Positions 43,261 through 52,271 of a stretch of DNA of 64,000 nt are shown in pieces; position 1 is the first letter of the stretch; every line of letters starts with the position of its first letter. Source of the stretch: AP-15 sp963750195. GTDB lineage: Bacteria; Pseudomonadota; Alphaproteobacteria; ATCC43930; CGMCC-115725. The position numbers were made by a program, and so were the translations under genes. The notes under the pieces are model-generated. The model saw only the letters and a program-made list of their open reading frames with translations. It ran no database searches and was not told the origin of the DNA. The DNA lies in NCBI GenBank assembly GCA_963750195.1, contig CAVVPS010000016.1, positions 620,001 to 684,000 on the forward strand. The letters run 5' to 3'.

Positions 43261-44805
43261 ATGCCAGCCGAGAGAGTGTCGATGCGACGCGTACGCGAGA
43301 TCCTGCGCCTCAAGCACGAGTGCGGCGCCACGGACCGGGCGATTGCCCGATCGCTGGGGATTGCGCGCAGCACGGTAGCCGTGACCCTCGATCGCCTTGC
43401 GGCGGCGGAACTTCACTGGCCGCTGCCAGCATCGCTGAGCGAGCGAGTGCTGGAGGCGATGCTCTATGCCGGCCCCGGCACCCAGCGCGGCTTGCGGCGC
43501 AAGGCCGAGCCGGATTGGACGCACGTCCATCACGAGCTGCGCCGTCCCGGCGTTACCCTGATGCTGCTGTGGGAGGAGTACCGGCAGGCGGCACCCGACG
43601 GCTACGGCTACAGCCGCTGGTGCGAGCTCTATCGGGGCTGGGAGGGCCGGCTGTCGCCGACCATGCGGCAGGCGCATCCCGCCGGCGAGCGCCTGTTCGT
43701 CGACTACGCCGGGCAGACGGTCGAACTGTTCGACGGGCGCACCGGCGAGATCCGGCAAGCCCAGGTCTTCGTCGCGGTGATGGGCGCCTCCAGCTACACC
43801 TACGCCGAGGCGAGCTGGACCCAGACGCTGCCCGACTGGATCGGCTCGCACGTCCGCGCGCTCGCCTTCATCGGCGGCGTGCCGGCGCAGCTGGTGCCGG
43901 ACAATCCAAAGGTCGGCGTCACCCGCGCCAACTGGTACGAGCCGGGCCTCAACCGGACCTATCTCGATCTGGCGACCCATTACGGCACCGCGATCCTGCC
44001 GGCACGGCCGCGTCGCCCACGCGACAAGGCCAAGGTCGAGGTCGGCGTGCTGGTGGTCGAGCGCTGGATCCTGGCGCGTCTTAGGAACCGCCGCTTCTTC
44101 TCGCTCGGCGAGTTGAATCAGGCGATCGCCGAACTGGTCGTCGATCTCAACGCCAGGCCGATGCGGCGCCTCGGCGTCAGCCGCCGCGATCTGTTCCTGG
44201 AACTCGATAGCCCGGCGCTCAAGGCGCTGCCGGCCGAGCCCTATGAATACGCCGAATGGCGGGTCCGCCGCGTCGCCTCTGATTATCACGTCGACATCGA
44301 CGGGCATTATTACTCGGTGCCGTACCGGCTGATCCGTGAGCAGCTCGACGCGCGCATCACCGCCCACACCATCGAGTTGTTCCGCAAAGGCGAACGTGTC
44401 GCCGTTCATCTCCGCGGCGCCGGCCGCGGCCGGCACACCACCATCGCCGAGCACATGCCGAGTTCCCATCGGCGTTACGCCGAGTGGACCATCGAGCGGA
44501 TCGGCCGTGAGGCGGCAGCGATCGGCCCGAGCACCGCCAAGCTCGCCGAGCTGATCCTGGAAAGTCGGCCGCATCCCGAGCAGGGCTACCGCGCCTGCCT
44601 CGGCATCCTCCGCCTAGGCCGCCAATACGGCGCCGGTCGGTTGGAAGCGGCTTGCGACCGCGGCCTCGACATCGGCGCCCGTTCCTACGGATCGATCCAG
44701 TCGATCCTCAAGCATGGGCTCGACAAGCAGCCGGCCCGAGCTGCTCGGCAGGGCGAGCTGCTGCCCGATCATCCCAACATCCGCGGCTCCCGCTACTACC
44801 ATTGA
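43261..44805 (+). CDS. istA: IS21 transposase IstA
   Basis: A 514-residue DDE transposase: an N-terminal helix-turn-helix (REILRLKHECGATDRAIARS), then an RNase-H-fold catalytic core with the first Asp in RLFVDYAGQTVEL (near 148), the second in QLVPDNPKVGV and the Glu in KAKVEVGVLVVERW. The C-terminal domain ends near SRYYH. It pairs with istB six bases downstream. A 445-residue open frame on the opposite strand is only its shadow. Confidence 0.95.
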   Translation: MPAERVSMRRVREILRLKHECGATDRAIARSLGIARSTVAVTLDRLAAAELHWPLPASLSERVLEAMLYAGPGTQRGLRRKAEPDWTHVHHELRRPGVTLMLLWEEYRQAAPDGYGYSRWCELYRGWEGRLSPTMRQAHPAGERLFVDYAGQTVELFDGRTGEIRQAQVFVAVMGASSYTYAEASWTQTLPDWIGSHVRALAFIGGVPAQLVPDNPKVGVTRANWYEPGLNRTYLDLATHYGTAILPARPRRPRDKAKVEVGVLVVERWILARLRNRRFFSLGELNQAIAELVVDLNARPMRRLGVSRRDLFLELDSPALKALPAEPYEYAEWRVRRVASDYHVDIDGHYYSVPYRLIREQLDARITAHTIELFRKGERVAVHLRGAGRGRHTTIAEHMPSSHRRYAEWTIERIGREAAAIGPSTAKLAELILESRPHPEQGYRACLGILRLGRQYGAGRLEAACDRGLDIGARSYGSIQSILKHGLDKQPARAARQGELLPDHPNIRGSRYYH

Positions 44806-44811
44806 GGAGGC

Positions 44812-45561
44812 TTGATCGTGCTGACCCATCCGACCCTCGACCAGATGCACCAGCTCGGGCTCGCCGGCATGGCGCGCGCCTTCGCCGAGTTGGAGGCCAA
44901 TCCGCAGAGCGCCGATCTCTCGCACGCCGAATGGCTTGGCTTGCTGCTCGATCGAGAAGCCACCGATCGTTACGAGCGGCGATTGCGGGCGAGGCTGCGT
45001 TATGCCCGGCTGCGGCACCAGGCTGCGGTCGAGGACGTCGACTACCGAGCCCCTCGCGGCCTCGACCGCGCACTGTTTCAGGCGCTGATCGCCGGGCGCT
45101 GGATCGACGAGGCGCAGAACCTGGTCGTCGAAGGGCCGGCCGGTGTCGGCAAGAGTTGGCTGGCTTGCGCCCTCGGACAAAAGGCCTGCCGCGACAATCG
45201 CTCGGTGCTTTATCAGCGCATTCCCCGCATGTTCGGCGATCTCGCGCTCGCCCGTGGCGACGGGCGATACCCGCGGCTGATGCGGGCGCTCGGCGGCGTC
45301 AAACTGCTGATCCTCGACGATTGGGGGCTCGAGCCGCTCGGGCCCGAGCAGCGACACGACATGCTCGAGATCGTCGAAGACCGCTATGGCCGCGGCGCCA
45401 CCCTGATCACCAGCCAGATCCCGGTCGACCGCTGGCACGACCTGATCGGCGAGCCCACGCTCGCCGACGCCATCCTCGACAGGATCATTCACAACGCCCA
45501 TCGCCTCCAACTCCACGGCGACAGCCTGCGCAAAAAGGCTCTGAAAATCTCCGCCGCTTGA
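44812..45561 (+). CDS. istB: IS21 helper ATPase IstB
   Basis: A 249-residue AAA+ protein that regulates target selection and assembles with IstA. Walker A is GPAGVGKSW (about 108-116), Walker B is LLILDDWGLEPL, and sensor TSQIPVDRWHDLIG follows. The start is TTG 44812 after GAGGAGG, with GTG 44818 as an alternative. It overlaps neither istA nor the right-end repeats. Confidence 0.95.
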   Translation: MIVLTHPTLDQMHQLGLAGMARAFAELEANPQSADLSHAEWLGLLLDREATDRYERRLRARLRYARLRHQAAVEDVDYRAPRGLDRALFQALIAGRWIDEAQNLVVEGPAGVGKSWLACALGQKACRDNRSVLYQRIPRMFGDLALARGDGRYPRLMRALGGVKLLILDDWGLEPLGPEQRHDMLEIVEDRYGRGATLITSQIPVDRWHDLIGEPTLADAILDRIIHNAHRLQLHGDSLRKKALKISAA

Positions 45562-45616
45562 CCCGGCACAACCGATTGTGGAGAGATCACATCAAACCAG
45601 CGGGCGACCCGCCACC

Positions 45617-45710
45617 CCGGCCGACTTCAATCGGAACGGCCGGCCGGCTTCGATCGGAACAGGTGGCCGACATCAATCGGAATGCCCGGCCGACATCATC
45701 GGAATCCGCA
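45617..45710. repeat. right-end multiple terminal repeats of the IS21 element
   Basis: Four units of GGCCG[AG]C, six or so bases, then CGGAA, inverted relative to the four at the left end. Confidence 0.75.
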
Positions 45711-45795
45711 CATTCCCATGTCACGCGATCTGGCTCTCGCCAACCCGGACGCCAATAATGCTGATCGAGATGTATGACCGGAAGCCCGGTGATCC
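45711..45795 (-). pseudogene. middle fragment of the P-loop kinase gene between two IS elements
   Basis: These 85 bases are all that separates the IS21 and IS66 elements. Read on the minus strand they encode GLPVIHLDQHYWRPGWREPD and RVTWEC. The H-L-D-x-x-Y-W-x-P-G-W motif is typical of the topology-modulation family, and it supplies the codons missing between the 5' and 3' fragments. Confidence 0.85.
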
Positions 45796-45820
45796 GTAAG
45801 CGCTCGGTGAGGGCGCTGGG

Positions 45821-47368
45821 TCAGGCGGCGGCGCGCTGAAGGTCGGCGGGCGTCCAGTTCCAGGGGAGGAGATCGGCGATTTTCCGGGCCGGGTGATCGG
45901 CGATGCGGGCCAGCACGTCGGCGAGGTAGTGCTGCGGGTTGCGGCGGTTGAGCTTGGCGGTCTCGATCAGGGAGTAGATCGCCGCGGCGCGGTGGCCGCC
46001 GGCGTCGGAACCGGCGAACAGATAGTTCTTGCGGCCGATCGCGACACAGCGCAGCGCCCGCTCGGCGGGGTTGTTGTCGAGGGCGAGGCGGCCGTCGTCG
46101 AAGCATCGCAGCAGTGCCTTCCAGCGCGAGCGCATGTAGCGGAAGGCCTTGGCGAGTTCGGATTTGCGGGACAGCCGGCGCAGTGTCGTCTCCGCCCAGG
46201 CGGCCAGCGCCTCGGCGATCGGCTTGGACCGCTGCTGACGTTCCCCTCGCCGAACATCGGGCGGCAAACCGGCGATCGTCTTGTCGATCTTGTAGAGGTC
46301 GCCGATGCGGTCGAGCGCCTGCTTGGCGATCGGCGAGCCGGTGGCGGCATGGACGTCGAAGAACTTGCGCCTGACGTGCGCCCAGCAGGCGGCCTCGGTG
46401 ATCCGGTTGCCAGCGAACAGCTCGTTAAAGCCGGCATAGCCGTCGGCGTGGATGACGCCGGTGAACGCCTTCAGATGGGTCCGCGGGTGCTCGCCCTTGC
46501 GGTCGGCCGAGTAGCGGAACAGCGCCGCCGGCGGTCGCGCCCCGGCAAATGGCCGCTCGTCGCGGACATAGACCCACAGCCGCCCGGTCTTGGTCTTGCC
46601 GGTGCCCGGCGCCAGAACCGGCACCGGCGTATCGTCAACGTGCAGGGTGTCCGAAGCCATGATCTCGGCGGCGAGCGCGTCGACCAGCGGCTTCAGCGCC
46701 GCCGCCGTCGCGCCGACCCAGCCGGACAGGGTCGAGGTTTCCAGGCCGACGCCCTCGCGGGCGAAGATCTCGGCCTGGCGATAGAGCGGCAGATGGTCGT
46801 CGTACTTCGAGACCAGGATGTGCGCCAGCAACCCCGCGCCGGCGCGACCGCGGGCGATCGCGTGATCCGGCGCCGGCGCCGCCACCACCGTGTCGCAAGT
46901 CCGGCAGGAGAGCTTCTCGCGGACGTGCCGGACCACCTTGAAGCGGCCGGGCACGTAATCGAGGGTCTCGGTCGCGTCCTCGCCAATCCGCCGCAGCGCG
47001 CCGCCGCAGCTCGGGCAAGCTGGGCCGGCGCGATGCATCACCTCCTCGCGCGGCAGGTGCTCGGGCAACGGCCGGCGGGCTGGCTTTTGCCCCTCGGCCA
47101 CGCTTTCGACGATGGCGGCCGCCTCGTGCGCGGCGCTCGCCAGCCGCTCGGCTTGGTCGGTTTCCAGGGCTTCGATCGCCAGCTCGAGCTGTTCGGTCTC
47201 GCGTGCCAGCTTCTCCGAGGACCGGCCGAACTCGGCGCGGCGGTAGCGCGCCAATTGGAACTTCAGCCGGGCGATCTCGGCCCGCGCCGACACCGCATCG
47301 CGCGCCATCTCGGCGATGATCCGCTTCAATGCCGCGATGTCGTCGGGCAGGGCTTCCGGGGTCGGCAC
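45821..47368 (-). CDS. tnpC: IS66 transposase TnpC
   Basis: A 515-residue DDE transposase of IS66. It has a leucine-rich N-terminal coiled coil, a zinc finger (CPSCGG and SCRTCDTVV), the core Asp in LHVDDTPVPVL and GVIHADGYAGFNEL, the C-terminal Glu in LDNNPAERALRCVAIGRKNYLFAG and the IS66 C-terminal domain. Intact. The 509-residue frame on the other strand is a shadow. Confidence 0.95.
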   Translation of the reverse strand: MPTPEALPDDIAALKRIIAEMARDAVSARAEIARLKFQLARYRRAEFGRSSEKLARETEQLELAIEALETDQAERLASAAHEAAAIVESVAEGQKPARRPLPEHLPREEVMHRAGPACPSCGGALRRIGEDATETLDYVPGRFKVVRHVREKLSCRTCDTVVAAPAPDHAIARGRAGAGLLAHILVSKYDDHLPLYRQAEIFAREGVGLETSTLSGWVGATAAALKPLVDALAAEIMASDTLHVDDTPVPVLAPGTGKTKTGRLWVYVRDERPFAGARPPAALFRYSADRKGEHPRTHLKAFTGVIHADGYAGFNELFAGNRITEAACWAHVRRKFFDVHAATGSPIAKQALDRIGDLYKIDKTIAGLPPDVRRGERQQRSKPIAEALAAWAETTLRRLSRKSELAKAFRYMRSRWKALLRCFDDGRLALDNNPAERALRCVAIGRKNYLFAGSDAGGHRAAAIYSLIETAKLNRRNPQHYLADVLARIADHPARKIADLLPWNWTPADLQRAAA

Positions 47369-47437
47369 GAGCGCGATTATCTCACGTCGCCAAGGTTCAA
47401 TCGCTGCTCAACCATAGGGTGAGTCAATCGGCCGCAG

Positions 47438-47785
47438 TCAGCCAGCTAGCTCCGGCTGCCAGGTCCGCCGCGGCATCCGCCAATCGATCCCCTCCAGCAG
47501 CATGCCCAGCTGCGCCGACGTGATCACGACCTTACCGTCGGCCGGCGAGGGCCACACAAACCGGCCCTTCTCCAGTCGCTTGGCGAACAGGCACAGACCC
47601 TGCCCGTCCCACCACAGCACCTTGATCAGATCGCCGCGCCGACCGCGAAACACAAACAGATGGCCGCAGAACGGATCCTGCGCCATTCGCTCCTGGACCG
47701 CGGCGGCAAGCCCGTCAAAGCCCTTTCGCATGTCGGTGCGACCGACCGCCAGCCACACGCGCGTGCCTGCCGGCAGACCGATCAT
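47438..47785 (-). CDS. tnpB: IS66 accessory protein TnpB
   Basis: A 115-residue IS66 Orf2-like protein recognised by RTDMRKGFDGLAA, FCGHLFVFRGRRGDLIKVLWW and GLCLFAKRLEKGRF. It is required for transposition in studied IS66 elements though its biochemical role is unclear. Its start overlaps the tnpA stop (ATGA). Confidence 0.94.
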   Translation of the reverse strand: MIGLPAGTRVWLAVGRTDMRKGFDGLAAAVQERMAQDPFCGHLFVFRGRRGDLIKVLWWDGQGLCLFAKRLEKGRFVWPSPADGKVVITSAQLGMLLEGIDWRMPRRTWQPELAG

Positions 47786-48162
47786 TGCAATAGCTCGATC
47801 ACCTGCCGCAGCATCTCAGGCGACACCGCGCCGCGAAGACACACGCGCGTGCCGCACCCGAACGTGATCTCGATCACGCCGCTGCGCCGTGCTCGCGGGC
47901 GCGGCTCGTTCGCTTCCGGCACGATCTCCACCGGCAGCATGGTGACGCTTTGCTTCGCCGCGGCCCGCGGCTTCGGCGCCATCTCGCGCCGCCATTTAAA
48001 AACCTGGTTCGCGTTTACATCATGCCGCCGCGCCACGATCGAAACCGACGCGCCAGGCTCCAGCGTCTCGGCCACGATCCGGCGTTTCAATGCCCGGGTC
48101 CATTGGCGACGCTTGGAGCCATTGGAGCTTCGCTTAGTGTCCACTACGCCGTTGGTGGACAC
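47782..48162 (-). CDS. tnpA: IS66 accessory protein TnpA
   Basis: A 126-residue IS66 Orf1/IS3-like helix-turn-helix protein: RRQWTRALKRRIVAETLEPG, then SIVARRHDVNANQVFKWRRE is the DNA-binding unit. The C-terminal half (IEITFGCGTRVCLRG, MLRQVIELLQ) is typical for the family. First gene of the element, transcribed leftward. Confidence 0.92.
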   Translation of the reverse strand: MSTNGVVDTKRSSNGSKRRQWTRALKRRIVAETLEPGASVSIVARRHDVNANQVFKWRREMAPKPRAAAKQSVTMLPVEIVPEANEPRPRARRSGVIEITFGCGTRVCLRGAVSPEMLRQVIELLQ

Positions 48163-48242
48163 TTCCCGTTACGGTCTCTGCCATCCCCCGATCATCGCCC
48201 CAAGCGACGATCAACGGCAGGCGCCCTTCACCGAGCGCTCAC

Positions 48243-48317
48243 GGTGATCCGGGAGATTTGTCGGGCGAGGGTCGACTTTCCGGCGCCGGGACAGCCCAGG
48301 ACGACTACCCGCCTCAT
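48243..48317 (-). pseudogene. 5' fragment of the P-loop kinase gene (start codon and Walker A)
   Basis: ATG 48317 begins MRRVVVLGCPGAGKSTLARQ, with the Walker A GCPGAGKST, then ISRIT before the IS66 junction. The IS66 target duplication is at 48243-48250. Beyond the junction the frame runs into a stop in the IS end, so only a short peptide could be made. Function of the family is poorly defined; it may act on nucleotides or other small phosphoacceptors. Confidence 0.85.
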
Positions 48318-48591
48318 CGAGATAATCTACACGCTCTCGGCGGACCGGCGCATCAAGTCGCAGGAAGCGCTCATTGCGACCCGGGCGCATCGCGACGGAA
48401 GGGGCCAGATACACCAAATGCGTTCATTACATTCGTGCACGAGCATGGTGTACAGTAACGTTAAGTATGCTGGGAAGAAAACGTCGCCATCGAGGGCGCT
48501 TTCGCGTTTTTTGCTAAAATTTTATCTAAATTCCTGAGCTATTTACGCTTTTTTAGGATATCTTGATCCGATCGGTCGAGGATGTTTGGTG

Positions 48592-48759
48592 ATGCCCGCA
48601 ATTTTCCTTCTTCGCCTAGGTTTGTGGGCGATGTGTCTGGTGCTCGGCAGTTTAGGTGTTTTCTTTGCGATCACCAGCTTATCGTTACCAGGCCTGAGCG
48701 CCGACGCCCTGGTGCTTCTCGGCGCAGCGCTCGGCATCAATTACTTTCTCAACACTTGA
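48592..48759 (+). CDS. very small two-helix membrane protein
   Basis: A 55-residue frame, MPAIFLLRLGLWAMCLVLGS, with a second hydrophobic segment LVLLGAALGINYFL near its end and a short polar turn between. A GAGG motif lies about 10 bases before ATG, and the region upstream is AT-rich and promoter-like. Composition and position suggest a real small gene, but there is no family support. Confidence 0.4.
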   Translation: MPAIFLLRLGLWAMCLVLGSLGVFFAITSLSLPGLSADALVLLGAALGINYFLNT

Positions 48760-48782
48760 GATTGCTCGTTTGCCACCCCACC

Positions 48783-48859
48783 ACGAGGGCCTCGCCAGCC
48801 TATTAAAAGCTTATCTGTCACGGAAGAGGTCACGAGTTCAAGTTCCGTCGCTCGCGCCA
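48783..48859 (+). tRNA. degenerate tRNA-Asp(GTC)-like sequence
   Basis: A 77-base stretch aligns end to end with tRNA-Asp. The anticodon loop CTGTCAC has GTC in place, the variable loop is AGGTC, the T loop TTCAAGT is canonical, and the 3' end is encoded as GCCA. The acceptor pairs in 5 of 7 positions, but the anticodon and T stems each contain a mismatch and the D stem does not pair. It is probably a decayed gene or an imported element-borne tRNA, not the cell's working tRNA-Asp. Confidence 0.35.
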
Positions 48860-49001
48860 TTTTTAGATCAAAGACTTAACGACGCGACATAAACAAAATA
48901 GATGTATAAAAGCCGGATTCGTCACAAAATAACTGTCCACTGTAACCCGGGGTTTTCCGCATCTCTCTTCTTCGATCCGTCTTTCTCTGTGGCGTCATTG
49001 C

Positions 49002-49991
49002 TCATTCGATGACTTCGTCGGCGCCGGCGAGGAGTATTGGCGGTATGGTGAGGCCGAGCGCGCGTGCGGTCTTTTGGTTGACGATGAGCTCGAACCGCGT
49101 GGGTAGCTCGACCGGGAGGTCCGCGGGCCTTGATCCTTTCAGGATCTTGCCTACGAGGCCGGCGATTTGGCGCCACGAGTTTTCCAGATTGGGCCCATAG
49201 GACATCAGACCGCCGGCTTCCACATACGCCTTCCAGCCGAAGACGCTCGGCAGATGGTGCGAAAGAGCAAACTCTGCGATGCGGACGCGGCTGGCTGACG
49301 TCACGCCATCCGGAAACGCGTGAATCGCATCCGTATTGCCATTCGCGACCGCGGTCAGCGCTGCATCAAGATCGGCGGCATTTTTCAATTCGAAGAGTTG
49401 CAGGCTCACGCCCAAGGCCCGGCCGGTGTCCTCCCATGCGCGCCATTCGCTCCGCTCGCCGGGATGGCCGGATGCTCCCATGACAGCCACCCGCGAAATC
49501 GCAGGCGCCGCCTCCTTGAGCTGGGCGAGACGCTTGCCGACGAGTTCAGTGGCGAGAAAGGTCACTCCCGTCATGTTGCCTCCGGGACGGGCAAGACCGC
49601 CGACGAGCCCTGCCTGTACCGGGTCGCCGCTGAATCCGAATACCACCGGGGTCCTCGCCGACACCGGCTTCGCGCTGAAAGCTGCAACACCCGCCGCGAC
49701 CAAAACGTCAACCTTCAATCGGACGAGTTCGGCCGCCATCTCGCCGAGACCGGCTCGATCCGGCGCCGAACGATACTCGTAACGGATGTTTCGTCCTTCG
49801 ACGTAGCCGAGATCGGCGAGCCCGCGACGGAACGAGTCAAAGACCGCGGTCGGTGTTCCGATGTAAGGCCCGGATGCCGGCACGAGAAACCCGATCGTGG
49901 GGCCGCCGGTCGCCGGTTGCGCCCGCCCGGCGACGGGCGAGAGAGCGACGGAAGCGAGAGAGCCAGCGAGAACCGCGCGGCGGCTGCTCAT
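49002..49991 (-). CDS. ABC_sub_bind-type periplasmic binding protein
   Basis: A 329-residue secreted protein with a twin-arginine-like N-terminus (MSSRRAVLAGSLASVALSPV, cleavage after GRAQ). The body matches the ABC_sub_bind (DUF534) family: IGFLVPASG, FRRGLADLGYVEGRNIRYEYR, RTPVVFGFSGDPVQAGLVGGLARPGGNMTG is present in overlapping form. Such proteins bind amino acids or aromatic acids, but no permease or ATPase gene is adjacent, so it is an orphan receptor here. Confidence 0.85.
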   Translation of the reverse strand: MSSRRAVLAGSLASVALSPVAGRAQPATGGPTIGFLVPASGPYIGTPTAVFDSFRRGLADLGYVEGRNIRYEYRSAPDRAGLGEMAAELVRLKVDVLVAAGVAAFSAKPVSARTPVVFGFSGDPVQAGLVGGLARPGGNMTGVTFLATELVGKRLAQLKEAAPAISRVAVMGASGHPGERSEWRAWEDTGRALGVSLQLFELKNAADLDAALTAVANGNTDAIHAFPDGVTSASRVRIAEFALSHHLPSVFGWKAYVEAGGLMSYGPNLENSWRQIAGLVGKILKGSRPADLPVELPTRFELIVNQKTARALGLTIPPILLAGADEVIE

Positions 49992-50306
49992 CGATTGACC
50001 TCGTCAGCGAAACCGTGGGGGCCGCGAAGGCATGTTAATTAAATTGAGCCAACCATCCGTCAAACAATGCCGGCTGATCTGCCGTAGCTCATCGAAGGGT
50101 CCGGCCCTCGAGCCTTACGAAATCATCTGTGAGGAGCGCATCAGCGAACCTGAGTGGTCGTGTTCCGTGAACCGCCCGCCGTCACTTTTACGGTCTGCGG
50201 CCGGTGCGCTCTCATGACTTATTCGCCGCCAATATCGCCACGCCCCAAGCTCACCCTCGCCCCGCGTCGGGGGAGAGGGTGAAGCTGGGAGCGCCGTACC
50301 CGTAGA
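49992..50306. other. intergenic region with a palindromic element
   Basis: No gene is seen. Near its right end, at 50248-50286, lies a palindrome with arms AGCTCACCCTC and GAGGGTGAAGCT around a GC-rich centre. It follows the aminoacylase stop codon and could be a terminator or a dispersed REP-like element. It is not the same family as the repeats around the DUF559 gene. Confidence 0.5.
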
Positions 50307-52017
50307 TCAGGCGTTGCTGAGCCGGTTCTGTTCGTAATAGCTGTTGCGCAGCACCTTGCCGGGCAGCGCGCCGGTGTGCTTGCCTTCTTCGTACAGCATC
50401 TGACCGTTGACGGCGGTGGCGTAAATGCCCTCGGCCGCTTCTTTGATGCGCCAAGCGCCCAGCGGGAAATCGTGGACGACCGTCTCCTGCCCGCATTTCA
50501 CCGTCGCCGGGTCGAAGATCACAACGTCGGCCGCCATTCCCGGCCGCAACAGACCACGGTCATAGAGCCCGAAGGTCGAGGCCGAGTTCGAAGGTCAGCC
50601 GCCGCACCGCCTGCTCCAGAGTCATGACCTGCTTCTCGCGCACCCATTCGCCGAGCAGCTTGGTCAGATAGCCGTAGCCGCCGTGGAACTGCACATGCGC
50701 GCCGCCATCGCCGAGCCCGATCACCGCGTTGGGATGGGTCAGGATCTTCTGCAGAACTTCGTCGTCGATATTGTTCTCGGCCTGTAAAAAACGAGTTTCG
50801 AGCTTTTCTTCGACGACAAGGTCGAGGAAGGCGTCGATCACCCGTTTGTCCTGCTTCTCGGCGATCTGCCCGATCGACTTGAACTGCATCCACTTGTTCT
50901 TTTCCAGCACCGGCTCGTTGACCCAGATGTAGTTCCACCAAGTCTTCGATATGCCGACCGCGCTGTCGGGTTTGTTGACGACCGCTTCCTCGTGCAGCTT
51001 GGCGCGGATCTCGGGATCGGCGTAGGCCTTTAGCTTCGCCTCATCCGAAGACAGCAGGATCGGGTGCCAGGTCGGCAGGCCGCGGAACACCTGGCTGTTC
51101 TTCATCGTGAAGTCCTGCGTCACCCGGTTCGGGCTGCACATTGGATAGGCGCGGATGCCCATCGCGGCGGTCTCCTCGACCCGCGCCATGTGGATTTTCC
51201 ACTCGTCCGGGCGGCGCATCGTGTGCGACAGGCTGTTGTAGACAACCATGCGGCCGGTCGCCTCGGCGAGGCGGCGCATCATCCCGTCCTTCAACTCGAC
51301 ATACTGGCCGCCGCCGGCCTGGATTGTGCCGGTGCCCAGCTCGCGCAGCACATCGGCGAGCGCAAAGATCTCCTGCTCATCGGCCCACAGCGCCGGGATC
51401 GGCACGCCCTGCGGATCGAAATGGCCTTTTTCGCGCGACACCGAGAGTCCCAGCGCGCCGGCCTGCATGCCCTGGCGGACGATGTCCTGCATCGCCTTGA
51501 TCTGCGCCTCTGTGGCGCCCGCCTTCTGGCAATCGTCGCCCATCACATAATGGCGCACCGCGGTGTGACCGATCAGATTGCCGACATTCACCCCGAGCCG
51601 CTTGTCGAGATGATCCATGTATTGCGGGACCGTCTCCCAGTCGAAATCGACAGTCCGCAGCACCGACATCGGGATCGCTTCGACATAAGAGAGGAACTCG
51701 GCCAACCGCTCCTCGGTGCCCTTGCGCACCGGCGCCAGAGACAGCGAGCAATTGCCGAAGATCACCGAGGTGGCGCCGTGCTCGGGGGAGAACGTGCACA
51801 GCGGGTCCCAGGTCACCTGCGCATCGTAGTGGCAGTGGTTATCGATAAAGCCGGGGGCGACGGCGCGGCCGTCGGCGTCGACGGTCTTCTCGGCTGTGCT
51901 GGAGAGTTTGCCGATTTCGACGATCTTGCCGCTTTTGATGCCAACATCGCCGCGGAAAGCCGGGGATCCCGAGCCGTCGACAATGAGCCCGTTCTTGATC
52001 AGCAGATCATACGCCAT
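50307..52017 (-). CDS. N-acyl-D-amino-acid deacylase (amidohydrolase family), one-base insertion
   Basis: A zinc amidohydrolase of the D-aminoacylase group. The N-terminus MAYDLLIKNGLIVDGSG, the metal ligands FIDNHCHYDAQ, and GLGDGGAHVQFH are typical. The long frame stops prematurely after RRLTFELG. Removing one base from GAGTTC at 50584-50589 (plus strand) restores RRLTFDSASTFGLYDRGLLR and the terminal domain AADVVIFDPATVK through to stop 50307, about 569 residues. The break is the GANTC class and probably a sequence error. It may deacylate D-amino acids or related amides. Confidence 0.85.
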
Positions 52018-52271
52018 CGGTTCTTCCTTTCTGTAGAGAGCGGGCCGCCTGTCGCGACCGCGAGAACTGACAGAAGTGTACGCCCTCCGGCCGTGGACAC
52101 AACGCCGGCGCGGCGCTACCTGGCTTACGAGCCATGATCGGAGCGCGTAGGTGCCAAGCACAAATGTGCTGGAGCACCCGTGCGGTCAAATGGTCCACAG
52201 CGCTACTATCGTGCTAAAGCCTTTCTTCCCCCGCCGCACCGGCGCCGATATTCGACGGAGTGCCTGAGATC

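Larger units (their letters stand above)
43091..45710 (+). mobile_element. IS21-family insertion sequence
   Basis: A complete 2620-bp element with istA and istB. Terminal inverted repeats share TGCGGATTCCG (left end at 43091; right end reads TCGGAATCCGCA to 45710). A 6-bp direct repeat CATTCC flanks it at 43085-43090 and 45711-45716, the target duplication. Both ends carry four sub-terminal repeats. It inserted into a P-loop kinase gene. Open frames, ends and duplication are all intact, indicating recent transposition. Confidence 0.92.
45796..48242 (-). mobile_element. IS66-family insertion sequence
   Basis: A complete element of 2447 bp with tnpA, tnpB and tnpC. Inverted ends read GTAAGCGCTCGGTGAGGGCG at 45796 and, on the other strand, GTGAGCGCTCGGTGAAGGGC from 48242. 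An exact 8-bp target duplication GGTGATCC is present at 45788-45795 and 48243-48250, the size expected for IS66. Insertion was independent of the neighbouring IS21. Confidence 0.93.

Noticed and set aside
43237..44574. 445-residue open frame on the minus strand
   Set aside because: It is antisense to istA, which has full family motifs; long shadow frames are expected in GC-rich DNA.
45893..47422. 509-residue open frame on the plus strand
   Set aside because: It is antisense to the IS66 tnpC gene and shows only Gly/Val/Arg-rich shadow composition.
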